Notes: generated from the letters alone by a model not told the origin. Positions 1-6,845 are shown, numbered from the stretch's first letter. The stretch is DNA of 14,625 bases from an uncultured Bacilli bacterium (GCA_934085565.1 CAKOHG010000010.1:1-14625), one strand, 5' to 3'. Made by a program: numbers and translations.

Positions 1-29
1 CAACCCGAACGGATTGATATATATGTTAA

Positions 30-52
30 GTTCAAACTATAAAAGTTCGAAC
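30..52 (-). repeat. Small inverted repeat downstream of tRNA-Gly
   Basis: GTTCGAAC (45-52) and GTTTGAAC (30-37), read on the minus strand, form an 8-bp stem with one G-U pair around a 7-nt loop. It begins 11 nt beyond the 3' end of the minus-strand tRNA-Gly gene, so it could be a processing or termination structure for that transcript. The bases after it are not a clean T run, so I do not call it a terminator. Nothing else is recognised in bases 1-63. Confidence 0.3.
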
Positions 53-63
53 AGAAACGTCAC

Positions 64-137
64 TGGAGCAGGTGAGCAGAATCGAACTGCCGATATTAGC
101 TTGGAAGGCTAGAGTTATACCATTTAACTACACCTGC
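64..137 (-). tRNA. tRNA-Gly (anticodon UCC)
   Basis: The minus strand folds as a cloverleaf. The acceptor stem GCAGGTG pairs with CACCTGC, followed by discriminator T and an encoded CCA (64-66). The T-arm carries the GTTCGATTC motif. The 7-nt anticodon loop CTTCCAA gives anticodon UCC, reading GGA and GGG. The anticodon stem has four good pairs plus a C-A mismatch at its outer end. The gene is divergent from tRNA-Thr and has its own promoter at 158-185. Confidence 0.93.
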
Positions 138-157
138 AATTTGCTTTGACGTTTTTT

Positions 158-185
158 ATTATATCATAAATAAAATAAATAGCAA
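158..185 (-). promoter_or_regulatory. Promoter of tRNA-Gly
   Basis: On the minus strand a perfect TATAAT (158-163) lies 16 bp from TTGCTA (180-185, four of six matches to TTGACA). Position and strand fit transcription of tRNA-Gly starting about 10-15 bp before the mature 5' end at 137. Confidence 0.6.
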
Positions 186-216
186 CAATTTTATGGCATT
201 TTTCTAAAAAATGTTA

Positions 217-222
217 TATAAT
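217..222 (+). promoter_or_regulatory. -10 element of tRNA-Thr promoter
   Basis: A perfect TATAAT ends 9 bp before the first base of the tRNA-Thr gene, so transcription would begin very near the mature 5' end. No convincing -35 is seen at the 16-18 bp spacing. Confidence 0.5.
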
Positions 223-231
223 GATTTTGTT

Positions 232-307
232 GCTGAAATGGCTCAGCTGGTAGAGCAACGCCCTCGTAACGCGTAGGTCGCAGGTTCGAATCCTGTTTTC
301 AGCACCA
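232..307 (+). tRNA. tRNA-Thr (anticodon CGU)
   Basis: Cloverleaf with acceptor stem GCTGAAA pairing with TTTCAGC, discriminator A and encoded CCA (305-307). The D-arm is GCTC/GAGC and the T-arm carries GGTTCGAATCC. The anticodon loop CTCGTAA gives CGU, which reads ACG. The base pair closing the anticodon loop is a C-C mismatch. A U-tailed hairpin follows at 320. Confidence 0.94.
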
Positions 308-319
308 TTTGAGTATTTA

Positions 320-350
320 AAAAGCTATCTGTTTTGTGATAGCTTTTTTT
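320..350 (+). terminator. Terminator of tRNA-Thr, overlapping the end of the ABC permease gene
   Basis: A 10-bp stem AAAAGCTATC (320-329) / GATAGCTTTT (338-347) with an 8-nt loop is followed by T residues to 350. It ends the tRNA-Thr transcript. Read on minus it also has an A-rich/U-rich flank, so it may serve the convergent ABC operon. The permease stop codon (TAG, 325-327) lies inside its stem. Confidence 0.8.
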
Positions 351-1113
351 CAATAAATGAAATGAATTCATATAAAATAAAAGATAAAATGATTAAAAGA
401 ACAATGCCACTCATTACAAGATTTAGATTAAAAACTTGTGTTCCATAAATTATTAAGTATCCAATTCCTTTTTTACTCACCAAAAATTCTCCCATAATAA
501 CACCAATTAATGTCATTGAAATATTAATTTTTAAAGAGGCAATCACAGATTTAAAAGAAGCAGGTAGAATTAAGTAAAGGAATGTTTGCATTCGAGATGC
601 TTTAAATGTTTTAAAAAGTTTAAGTTTCGTTTCATCAATATTATCAAAACCGTTATATATATTTAAAATACTGACAATCAAATTAATTAATAAAGCCATG
701 CTAATAATCGCTTTGGTGTTTGCGCCTGCCCAAATAATAATCATCGGTCCTAAAGCTACCTTAGGTAAACTATTTAACATTGTTAAAAATGGATCCACAA
801 TTTTATAAAGCAAAGGTATTTCATATAAAATAATAGATATCATAAATCCTAAGGAAATACCGATTGAAAAGGCAATAACAATTTCATAAAGGGTAGTAAA
901 AATATGTTCAAATAAACCATTAGACAAATATAAATCTTTTAAAGTTTTCCAAATGTTACTCGGACTTGAAAAAATGAACGGATTTATAATTTTATGATTG
1001 CTTAAGAATTCCCATAGAAATAAAAAGAGTAAAACAGAAGCTATTTGAATAAATAAAATAAAGTACTTTTGTCTTCTTTTTTTCTGAATAAGTTTTTTTA
1101 CCTCAATTGACAT
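325..1113 (-). CDS. ABC transporter permease, NMT1/ThiY-SsuA-type importer
   Basis: Inner-membrane subunit of an ABC importer, 262 aa from the chosen start. Hydrophobic segments lie near residues 17-37, 72-97, 108-130, 133-152, 192-212 and 233-255, giving the six-helix fold of the SsuC/TauC/ThiX permease family. The conserved SLPKVALGP stretch (115-123) leads into a cytoplasmic EAA-type coupling loop around 164-186 ending in ILPASF, which should dock on the ATPase encoded upstream. The frame is open further 5', to an ATG at 1176. I prefer ATG 1113 because AAGGA sits 8 nt before it and the resulting 11-nt overlap with the ATPase gene suggests translational coupling. This is the last gene of the operon, and its stop lies in a terminator hairpin. 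The transported substrate cannot be told from sequence. Confidence 0.87.
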   Translation of the reverse strand: MSIEVKKLIQKKRRQKYFILFIQIASVLLFLFLWEFLSNHKIINPFIFSSPSNIWKTLKDLYLSNGLFEHIFTTLYEIVIAFSIGISLGFMISIILYEIPLLYKIVDPFLTMLNSLPKVALGPMIIIWAGANTKAIISMALLINLIVSILNIYNGFDNIDETKLKLFKTFKASRMQTFLYLILPASFKSVIASLKINISMTLIGVIMGEFLVSKKGIGYLIIYGTQVFNLNLVMSGIVLLIILSFILYEFISFIEKKLSQNR

Positions 1114-1852
1114 AATCCAGATCCTTCCATATTTGATCATAATAAGCTGCAAATTCTTTTGCCTTTCTATTTTCAATAGGATTTTTTTTATTAGTGAGAT
1201 CTATGTTGTAAATCTTTTTGATATGACAAGGTCTTTTAGATAAAACAATAACTCTATCAGACATTGAAATAGCTTCTGCGATATCATGAGATACCATAAT
1301 CGTGGTTATTTTTTCTTTTTTTATAATATTATAAACATCATCACTAATAGAAAGTCTTGATTGATAATCTAAGGCAGAAAATGGTTCATCTAATAACAAA
1401 ATATCTGGTTTTAAAGCAAGTGTTCTTATTAATGCCACTCTTTGTCTCATTCCACCTGATAACTCTTTAGGAAATTTATCCATAAATTCATCCAAATGAT
1501 AATCGGTTAATAATTTTTTGACATATGAAATGTTATCTTCCGTTAATTTTTTCTTGATTTTTAATCCTAATAAAGCATTATCTAAAATAGATAACCACGG
1601 TAACAAAGCGTCATTTTGTAACATGTAACCAATCGTAATATCTTTTTTATTAAAATAGAAACTTCCAGTGCTTGGCTTTTCAATATCCGCTAAAATGCTT
1701 AAAAGTGAAGACTTTCCACATCCACTTGTTCCGACAAGTGTGACAATTTCATTAGGATAAATAATTAAATTGATATTATCAATTGCTTTAATTTCTTCTT
1801 TTGGTGTGACATAATTTTTCTTCAAGTTTTTAATCTCTAAAAAACTATTCAT
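1103..1852 (-). CDS. ABC transporter ATP-binding protein, SsuB/TauB/ThiZ-type
   Basis: Cytoplasmic ATPase of 249 aa that powers the importer formed with the adjacent permease and binding protein. All nucleotide-binding motifs are present: Walker A GTSGCGKSS (41-49), Q-loop glutamine 79 (MLQNDALLPW), signature LSGGM (131-135), Walker B ILLLDEP with catalytic Glu156, D-loop SALD (159-162) and switch His189. The Q-loop wording and the length of about 250 aa match the nitrate/sulfonate/taurine/thiamine-precursor importer subfamily. The start overlaps the end of the binding-protein gene by 8 nt. No clear Shine-Dalgarno precedes it, so expression probably relies on coupling. It is the only complete gene here that I see ending on TGA, which supports the standard genetic code. 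Confidence 0.93.
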   Translation of the reverse strand: MNSFLEIKNLKKNYVTPKEEIKAIDNINLIIYPNEIVTLVGTSGCGKSSLLSILADIEKPSTGSFYFNKKDITIGYMLQNDALLPWLSILDNALLGLKIKKKLTEDNISYVKKLLTDYHLDEFMDKFPKELSGGMRQRVALIRTLALKPDILLLDEPFSALDYQSRLSISDDVYNIIKKEKITTIMVSHDIAEAISMSDRVIVLSKRPCHIKKIYNIDLTNKKNPIENRKAKEFAAYYDQIWKDLDYVN

Positions 1853-2828
1853 TGAAATTTTTAACTAATTCATTAAAAGGCACATATTCGTCAAGTAAGT
1901 TATTCTCAATCATTAAATCTTCTAAGTTTTTATAACTTTCTTCAGAAATAGTAGTATTTGCTAACCAACTGTCACTTTCTTTATAACGGGCTATGATACG
2001 ACTTAGATCATTTAAACTACTATCTTTAAATTGAGGTAAAATAATTTCTGCAGTTTTTGTTTCATCATTATTTAAAACAAATTCTAAACCTTTATTGATA
2101 GCTTTATTAAATTTTTTTAAAGTTTCTTCATGACCTTCTAAGTAACTTTTCTTAGTATAGTAAGCCGTATAAGGCATTTCACCAGATAATTCTCCAATAG
2201 AAGCAACGGCATATCCATAACCTTCTTTTTCTAATTTTGTAGCATTTGGTTCAAATAAGTTGACATAATCACCAATGCCACCAATAAAAGAACCACCTAA
2301 GGATGCAAAATCAATAGAGTAATTAATGTTTAAATCTTTTTCGTTTAAGCCGGCATTTTTTAAAGCATTTAGAAAATTTAAAGCGGGCATGCCACCTTTT
2401 CTTCCTACTAAAATTTCTTTACCAATTAAATCTTTCCATTCAAAATTTTTTTCTTTAGAAATGATGAATTGACCATCTCTTTTTGTTAACCCAGCAAAAG
2501 TAACTAAATAATCTTCTTCGCCACCTTTATAAATATAAATGGCACTTTCTGGACCTGCAAACCCAATTTCAACATCTCCAGATAATACTGCAGCAGAAAC
2601 TTTATCCGCACCTGGTGTTAAAATAAGATCGATATTTAAGCCTTCATCTTTAAAATATCCTTTTTCTAACGCCACATAAAAAGGAGCGTAAAAAGGACTA
2701 TGGGTAACCTCTGCTAACTTAATAGTTGTTAAGTTTTCTTCCTTGTTTTCTTTAAAAAACTCATAACAACAACACATTAAAATAACAATGACTAAACATA
2801 GTAAAGTTAAAATAATTTTCTTTTTCAA
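1845..2828 (-). CDS. ABC transporter substrate-binding protein, NMT1/THI5-like
   Basis: Extracellular solute-binding protein (327 aa), first gene of the importer operon. After a hydrophobic N-terminus (5-18) and a Cys-Cys-Cys run (19-21), the mature part opens with the family pattern PFYAPFYVALEKGYFKDEGL (45-64). It continues with GADKVSAAVLSGDVEIGFAGPE, typical of the NMT1/ThiY/SsuA fold. The cysteine run may be a lipoprotein anchor, but the residue before the first Cys is Met, which is not a standard lipobox. It begins with TTG, supported by AAGGAGGA (2835-2842) 6 nt upstream. No thiamine riboswitch lies before it, so thiamine precursor, sulfonate, nitrate and riboflavin-like substrates all remain open. 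Confidence 0.85.
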   Translation of the reverse strand: MKKKIILTLLCLVIVILMCCCYEFFKENKEENLTTIKLAEVTHSPFYAPFYVALEKGYFKDEGLNIDLILTPGADKVSAAVLSGDVEIGFAGPESAIYIYKGGEEDYLVTFAGLTKRDGQFIISKEKNFEWKDLIGKEILVGRKGGMPALNFLNALKNAGLNEKDLNINYSIDFASLGGSFIGGIGDYVNLFEPNATKLEKEGYGYAVASIGELSGEMPYTAYYTKKSYLEGHEETLKKFNKAINKGLEFVLNNDETKTAEIILPQFKDSSLNDLSRIIARYKESDSWLANTTISEESYKNLEDLMIENNLLDEYVPFNELVKNFNE

Positions 2829-2834
2829 ACAAAT

Positions 2835-2855
2835 TCCTCCTTTTGTTCAATTATA
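2835..2855 (-). promoter_or_regulatory. -10 element and ribosome site of the ABC importer operon
   Basis: On the minus strand a perfect TATAAT (2850-2855) lies just upstream of a strong AAGGAGGA (2835-2842) and a TTG start at 2828. The untranslated leader would be only about 15-20 nt, leaving no room for a riboswitch. A -35 match at normal spacing is poor. Confidence 0.5.
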
Positions 2856-2912
2856 GTTTATGATGATTTTTGTAATTGGTTAATGAGGGGAATTTAATTT
2901 TAAAAACATCTA

Positions 2913-2941
2913 TTTACAAAGGAATTTTATTTTGTTATAAT
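2913..2941 (+). promoter_or_regulatory. Promoter of the four-gene hypothetical cluster
   Basis: TTTACA (2913-2918) and a perfect TATAAT (2936-2941) are separated by 17 bp, a near-consensus housekeeping promoter. It sits 29 bp before the start codon at 2971 and is divergent from the ABC operon promoter. Confidence 0.7.
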
Positions 2942-2970
2942 TAACCCAGAATAGAGGGAGTGTGGCTTAG

Positions 2971-4110
2971 ATGACAGTCAATACTGAAACATTATTAGAT
3001 AAATTATATAACCTTCGTGGAGCAGATAGTGATATTTTAAAAGAAATGGATCGCCAAAAAGCAAAGGCAGAAGCAACGAAAGCAAGAACAACCGATGAGA
3101 AAGCTAACTTGCAAAAAAATATTGCTGATTTAAAAAAGCAACGTAAAGAATTAGAGGAACAAGGCGCTAAATTTAAAGAGGTTTTAGGTAGTATCCATCG
3201 TGAAGATTATGAAACAGTTTTAAGCAAATTAAATGTTGATTTTGACCCAAAAGGATTACTTGAAAAAGTTGAAAAAAATCTTCCTAAGACAATAGAAACT
3301 GTCGAAAAAGATACTAAAAAAGCAGAAGATGAACTTGTCAAAGTAGAAGAAGAAATGAATGGGGCAATTACCGCAATTGAAGAACTTGGTATTCGTAAAG
3401 ACGCAGCTTTAGCAAACCAAGATAAATTAAATGAATATTTTGAATTAGCCTTAACAGGTCATATCAATATTACAAGAGATTCTATTACTAGCTTACTACA
3501 AGATTTTGGCTTTAATGAAGCAGAACAAAGGGAAACTGCTAAGATTTTAATGTTCCCAGAAGATGCTTTATTCCAATATGATGAAAGAGTAAAAGGAAGA
3601 GCAAGAGTAGGTAAATCCATTTCAGAAGTTTTACAAGAAGCTAAAACAATGGTAGATGAAGAACCAGATGAAATAGATGATATTAAAGTTCCTACTTTTG
3701 ATATTGATACGGAATTTACAGTAGAAGAACCAAAAGAAGAATCTGTTGATATTAAAACAGAAGTTATTGAAACTTTAAAAGAAAAAGGCATTGACTATTT
3801 AGATTTTACAAGTGATGAAATTAATAAATTGATTGATAATTTTGATAAGGATTTAGTTATAAAAAACATTGATTTTATGAAATCTACTGGTTTTGCAAGT
3901 GATGTATATATTAATCACATAGATATGATGTATGACAAAGAACTTGTTGATAAAGTTAAATTATTATTGGCTTCAGGTAAAGAGGTACTAGATATTTATT
4001 TAAATCCAAAAGTGTTAGTCAAATATAATCTTGCTGAATTACAAAAATCTATTGATACAATGAAAAATAATGGAATGGATCCCAAAGAAGTCCCATTAAT
4101 GACTTATTAA
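2971..4110 (+). CDS. Coiled-coil protein of unknown function with a helical C-terminal domain
   Basis: 379 aa, not recognised as a named family. Residues about 20-70 and 95-155 are rich in Glu, Lys and Gln with heptad-like spacing, so two long coiled-coil helices are likely. Residues 155-225 form a predicted globular helical part (SITSLLQDFGFNEAEQRETAKILMFPEDAL). An acidic linker follows (228-265). The C-terminal 265-379 is a set of short helices with the rhythm 'DFTSDEINKLIDNFDKDLV...GF' and 'NPKVLVKYNLAELQKSIDTM', resembling mTERF-type helical repeats by eye. There is no signal peptide or membrane segment, so it should be cytoplasmic. ATG start with AGGGAG about 10 nt upstream. It leads a tight cluster with the next genes, whose proteins share the same helix style. 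Confidence 0.8.
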   Translation: MTVNTETLLDKLYNLRGADSDILKEMDRQKAKAEATKARTTDEKANLQKNIADLKKQRKELEEQGAKFKEVLGSIHREDYETVLSKLNVDFDPKGLLEKVEKNLPKTIETVEKDTKKAEDELVKVEEEMNGAITAIEELGIRKDAALANQDKLNEYFELALTGHINITRDSITSLLQDFGFNEAEQRETAKILMFPEDALFQYDERVKGRARVGKSISEVLQEAKTMVDEEPDEIDDIKVPTFDIDTEFTVEEPKEESVDIKTEVIETLKEKGIDYLDFTSDEINKLIDNFDKDLVIKNIDFMKSTGFASDVYINHIDMMYDKELVDKVKLLLASGKEVLDIYLNPKVLVKYNLAELQKSIDTMKNNGMDPKEVPLMTY

Positions 4111-4120
4111 GGAGGATATA

Positions 4121-4447
4121 ATGGAAGAATTAAAAGAATTTTCTAAATTTAAAAATTATTTTGGAAGTAATATTCCTGATAATGTTTCTAAAATGGCTTA
4201 TATTAATTTTTCAATTAACGAAGATGAATCTTATAATGCTGTTGATGATTTACAAGCACAAGGTATTGAACCAGATGTTTCTTTAGCTTTGGCTTATTCT
4301 AAGTTAGCCACAGTCACAAAAGGTGAAGTCTCTCAAATTAAAGATGATGAGTTTATTAAAAATTTAAGCGATCCAGCTAAATTAAGAGAAATTATTTTAA
4401 GTAAAACAAAAAAAATGTCAACTGGTTTAGGAATGGGGGTAAAATAA
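4121..4447 (+). CDS. Small helical protein of unknown function (108 aa)
   Basis: No family recognised. It is mostly predicted helix, slightly acidic in the middle and basic at the end (SKTKKMSTGLGMGVK), with no membrane segment. The stretch VDDLQAQGIEPDVSLALAY echoes IDTMKNNGMDPKEVPLM at the end of the preceding protein, suggesting related helical units. A strong AAGGAGG (4109-4115) overlaps the previous stop and sits 5 nt before the ATG. Its stop overlaps the next start as TAATG, so the three genes are almost certainly co-translated and probably act together. Confidence 0.78.
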   Translation: MEELKEFSKFKNYFGSNIPDNVSKMAYINFSINEDESYNAVDDLQAQGIEPDVSLALAYSKLATVTKGEVSQIKDDEFIKNLSDPAKLREIILSKTKKMSTGLGMGVK

Positions 4448-4734
4448 TGAGATTTTTGGAGTCCCTTGGTTTTTCTAAAGAAGAAATCGCAAAATTTAAA
4501 GATTCAGTGGCAGATGTTATGCTTGAAACTTTAGATGGAAATAAAAAACTTGTAAAAGCTAATTTACAATATTTAATAGACTTAGGTGTTAAAAATGTCC
4601 ATGATATTTTCTTTAATTATTATGAATTATTTTTACTAGACTACAGTAACTTTACGGGTATTTTTAATAAATATGATCGTGAAGATTTAATTGAAAAACT
4701 TGAAAAAAATGTTGCTATTGTTGAATACTTATAA
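4447..4734 (+). CDS. Small helical protein with mTERF-like repeat pattern (95 aa)
   Basis: No named bacterial family recognised. The sequence reads LGFSKEEIAKFKDSVADVML, then KANLQYLIDLGVKNVHDIFFNYYELFLLDY. Two helices ending in 'LG(F/V)' spaced about 40 residues apart resemble the mitochondrial transcription termination factor (mTERF) helical repeat, but this is recognition by eye only. The C-terminus of the 379-aa protein two genes upstream has the same layout. It starts one base inside the previous stop (TAATG) with only a weak GGGGGT upstream, so translation is probably coupled. A U-tailed hairpin follows immediately. Confidence 0.75.
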   Translation: MRFLESLGFSKEEIAKFKDSVADVMLETLDGNKKLVKANLQYLIDLGVKNVHDIFFNYYELFLLDYSNFTGIFNKYDREDLIEKLEKNVAIVEYL

Positions 4735-4753
4735 AAGACGTTAAGTCTTTTTT
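4733..4753 (+). terminator. Hairpin terminator after the coiled-coil/helical gene trio
   Basis: AAAAGAC (4733-4739) and GTCTTTT (4745-4751) form a 7-bp stem with a 5-nt loop, followed by more T. The stem is short, so some read-through into the gene at 4787 is possible. Confidence 0.6.
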
Positions 4754-4786
4754 AGTATTTAATGATCTAGAAAAGGAGCGCTGTTA

Positions 4787-5098
4787 ATGGAAGCATTTAC
4801 GAATTTTTTGGCTAATAATTATTTATGGTTTTTAATTATAGCTTTACTTCTATTATTTTCACTTATCGGTTATTTTGTAGATCAATCCGAACAGAAAAAA
4901 GGTATTTCCAGATTCAACAAACAGGAAGAAGAATTGGATTTAAAATCATTAGCTTCTATGGCTCAAAATAAAACACTTAATTCTGTTTTGAATTCGGCTA
5001 CAATTAATCCAAATAGTAATGCTCAAAATAATGTTATTATGGATCAAGAAAACAACGTTTTATCTCATAATGATGATATTGAAGTTTTGACAAAATAA
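4787..5098 (+). CDS. Small single-pass membrane protein of unknown function (103 aa)
   Basis: One strong hydrophobic segment (about residues 11-31, NYLWFLIIALLLLFSLIGYFV) is followed by a polar, Asn- and Gln-rich tail to residue 103. The positive residues (KK, R) just after the helix put the long tail in the cytoplasm with the short N-terminus outside. No family recognised. AAAAGGAG ends 8 nt before the ATG. A weak terminator separates it from the preceding trio and I see no clear separate promoter in the 52-bp gap, so it may be transcribed by read-through. A strong hairpin ends the unit. Confidence 0.72.
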   Translation: MEAFTNFLANNYLWFLIIALLLLFSLIGYFVDQSEQKKGISRFNKQEEELDLKSLASMAQNKTLNSVLNSATINPNSNAQNNVIMDQENNVLSHNDDIEVLTK

Positions 5099-5128
5099 AA
5101 TCTAACTTGTAAAAAAGTTAGATTTTTT
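5098..5128. terminator. Bidirectional terminator between convergent genes
   Basis: AAATCTAACTT (5098-5108) and AAGTTAGATTT (5115-5125) make an 11-bp perfect stem with a 6-nt loop and T-rich flank on both strands. It ends the plus-strand cluster. The minus-strand gene's TAA (5118-5120) is inside the stem. Confidence 0.88.
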
Positions 5129-5801
5129 TAATTTCTTTAAAAATATAATGGTTATTTTTTTTCTCAAAGGTATATTGATAAATAGAAGCTGTATCCATAT
5201 AATTATTTATAATTTGATTTAAGTCAGTTCCTTCAGAGATACTGAAGTAGTCTATTACCTCTTTTTGGGTAGTATCTTTGTATAATGTTATATAATAATT
5301 ATCATTTATGAAATCTTTTGTATAAAAAATGTTTTTTTCCTCTAATATTAAGTCAACATCATTTTCTTTGGCACTTGATAACTGAGTGTAAAAATTGTAA
5401 TTTTGAATGACGTTGCAATCGTCTGTTTTGCTAAAACTTTGTGTACTTGCAATATACTCATAACCACATATCGTATGTGGATAAATCGTTTGATAGTTTG
5501 TTAAATTTTTAATATTTTTTTGGATGTCTTTAAAAGAAATGTTATTAGAAGAAGTATTTTGAATACCTAAATTAAGTAGGTAAGTATTATTCATTTTTTC
5601 TTCTGTATAGAAATCAAAGCGACTATCCAAATTATTTTCCAAGACAACGGAATGGTAAATATTTTGAATATAGGGCATATTAATATCAATTTCTTGATAT
5701 TCAAGCATATTCTTAACTCTCCCTATATAAACAAGATAACCGCTAAAAAAAATAATGACAAGTATTAAAAGACTGGATAATCCAAAAATAACTTTTTTCA
5801 T
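5118..5801 (-). CDS. Membrane-anchored extracytoplasmic protein of unknown function
   Basis: 227 aa with one N-terminal hydrophobic helix (about 3-27) preceded by lysines, followed by a polar Asn- and Tyr-rich region rich in beta-type sequence. The rest should therefore lie outside the membrane, tethered by the helix or released by cleavage. Two cysteines (HTICGYEY and TDDCNV, about 15 residues apart) could form a disulfide. I do not recognise a family. I chose the ATG at 5801 because AGGTGG sits 5 nt before it. A GTG nine bases further upstream is in frame but lies within that ribosome site. The gene is transcribed alone, convergent with the hypothetical cluster and divergent from the TasA-like gene. 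Confidence 0.75.
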   Translation of the reverse strand: MKKVIFGLSSLLILVIIFFSGYLVYIGRVKNMLEYQEIDINMPYIQNIYHSVVLENNLDSRFDFYTEEKMNNTYLLNLGIQNTSSNNISFKDIQKNIKNLTNYQTIYPHTICGYEYIASTQSFSKTDDCNVIQNYNFYTQLSSAKENDVDLILEEKNIFYTKDFINDNYYITLYKDTTQKEVIDYFSISEGTDLNQIINNYMDTASIYQYTFEKKNNHYIFKEIKKI

Positions 5802-6061
5802 TTTTACCACCTATTCTGTTGTTAGTTTATCATAAAAATAAAAAAAATTCATCTTTTATTTAAAAAGAGAAAGATAGAAGTACAAGCAATTTTGATTCTA
5901 ATATTTAAAATTAATAAGATCACATCATTAAAATTTTATAATCCAGAAATATTTAAATGATTTTTTGATCAAAATCCTTTTAAGTACGATGAATACTAAC
6001 ATAATTAGAAAAATCAACAAAATGATTGTAAAATGCTTTTACTTTTTTTCTAAAAAGGGAC
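5802..6061. other. AT-rich intergenic stretch without a gene
   Basis: No protein frame with a ribosome site and no RNA family is seen. It holds the leader of the minus-strand gene. It also holds a perfect 12-bp palindrome TTTTGATCAAAA (5963-5974), a weak promoter-like pair TTGATT (5892-5897) / TAAGAT (5915-5920) at 17-bp spacing, and a U-tailed mini-hairpin at 6028-6049. Such matches are common by chance in DNA this AT-rich. Confidence 0.4.
6028..6049 (+). terminator. Weak terminator-like hairpin upstream of the TasA-like gene
   Basis: GTAAAA (6028-6033) and TTTTAC (6037-6042) with a 3-nt loop are followed by seven T. The stem has only one G-C pair. It lies before the promoter at 6062, and no plus-strand gene is upstream to be terminated. 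Confidence 0.3.
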
Positions 6062-6090
6062 TTGAACTTTATTTAAAATTTTGATATATT
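6062..6090 (+). promoter_or_regulatory. Promoter of the TasA-like gene
   Basis: TTGAAC (6062-6067) and TATATT (6085-6090) at exactly 17 bp, five of six matches in each box. It is followed by GAGGAG (6102-6107), with 11 nt to the ATG at 6119. This is one of the best promoters in the window. Confidence 0.72.
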
Positions 6091-6118
6091 TTTATCATAG
6101 AGAGGAGATAAAAAATAT

Positions 6119-6793
6119 ATGGAAAAGAAAAATATGGTATTATTAACAGTTATCGCTGTTGCTACATTATTAGTAGCTGTTGTGGGGGCAACATTTGCTT
6201 ACTTCTCAATTACAACTACTAACAATTTTGGTGGTGGAGCTAGCGATCAAGGTAAAACTAATATCACTGCTTCAGATGCTGCTAACGCAGATGCAATCAC
6301 TATTACTGAATCAAGTAATGCTGGTTCATTCACTGAAACTGGTGTATATCCTGGTCATAAAGAAGTTGCTGCAATCAAAGTTAATGCTAAGAGTGCACAA
6401 GGAACTGTTCCAAGTATCAAAATTACATATAATACAACAAAAAATGAATTTGCTGATGGTTCATTAAAAATTTCTTTATATAAGAAAAATACTGAAGTAA
6501 CTATTGGTGAAAATTATTTTGCTTGTACTAAAAAATCAGTTAATTCTAGATTATATGAAGAATGTACTAACGATACTGACAATTCAGATTTAGGTACAGA
6601 AGTAACTACAGTTAATCTTCTTCAAGCAATTACAGCTTATACATTAACTGCTTCAAATGCTGTAAATGTTAGTACAACTGGTGCTGATACTTTCTATTAT
6701 GTTGTAGTAGAATTTATTGACACTAACGCTGATCAAAATGAAGGCGCTTCTGGAAAAGTTCTAAATGGACAAGTTAAAGTAGAAGTTGTATAG
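6119..6793 (+). CDS. TasA/camelysin-like secreted protein with SipW-type signal peptide
   Basis: 224 aa. The N-terminus MEKKNMVLLTVIAV runs into LLVAVVGATFAYFS (17-30), the hallmark of substrates of the SipW signal peptidase such as TasA and camelysin. Cleavage is expected near ATFAYFS. The mature part is Thr-, Asn- and Ala-rich with beta-type sequence. It has the family-like 'VYPGHKEVAAIKVNA' turn (76-90) and a C-terminal DQNEGASGKVLNGQVKVEVV strand (205-224). Two cysteines (136 and 149) could pair. TasA-type proteins form extracellular fibres in biofilm matrix, so a surface or fibre role is inferred. It is a monocistronic unit with its own strong promoter and terminator. The SipW-like peptidase at 8623 is the probable processing enzyme. 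The family is clear from the signal peptide; the exact function is not. Confidence 0.82.
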   Translation: MEKKNMVLLTVIAVATLLVAVVGATFAYFSITTTNNFGGGASDQGKTNITASDAANADAITITESSNAGSFTETGVYPGHKEVAAIKVNAKSAQGTVPSIKITYNTTKNEFADGSLKISLYKKNTEVTIGENYFACTKKSVNSRLYEECTNDTDNSDLGTEVTTVNLLQAITAYTLTASNAVNVSTTGADTFYYVVVEFIDTNADQNEGASGKVLNGQVKVEVV

Positions 6794-6818
6794 TTTTACA
6801 ATTCTATCTTGATAAATT

Positions 6819-6845
6819 ACTCTTGATGTTTTCAAGAGTTTTTTT
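6819..6845 (+). terminator. Terminator of the TasA-like gene
   Basis: ACTCTTGA (6819-6826) and TCAAGAGT (6832-6839) form an 8-bp perfect stem with a 5-nt loop, then a run of T to 6845. Confidence 0.88.

Noticed and set aside
1103..1105. Use of TGA as a Trp codon (Mycoplasma code)
   Set aside because: TGA ends the ABC ATPase at its normal length, Trp is TGG throughout, and all long genes are intact under the standard code.
1114..1176. Upstream in-frame extension of the ABC permease to 1176
   Set aside because: It would add 21 unconserved-looking residues overlapping the ATPase gene, whereas ATG 1113 has a well-placed AAGGA.
2829..2970. Thiamine (TPP) or other riboswitch in front of the importer operon
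   Set aside because: The motifs expected for TPP were not found, and the -10 box leaves a leader of only about 15-20 nt.
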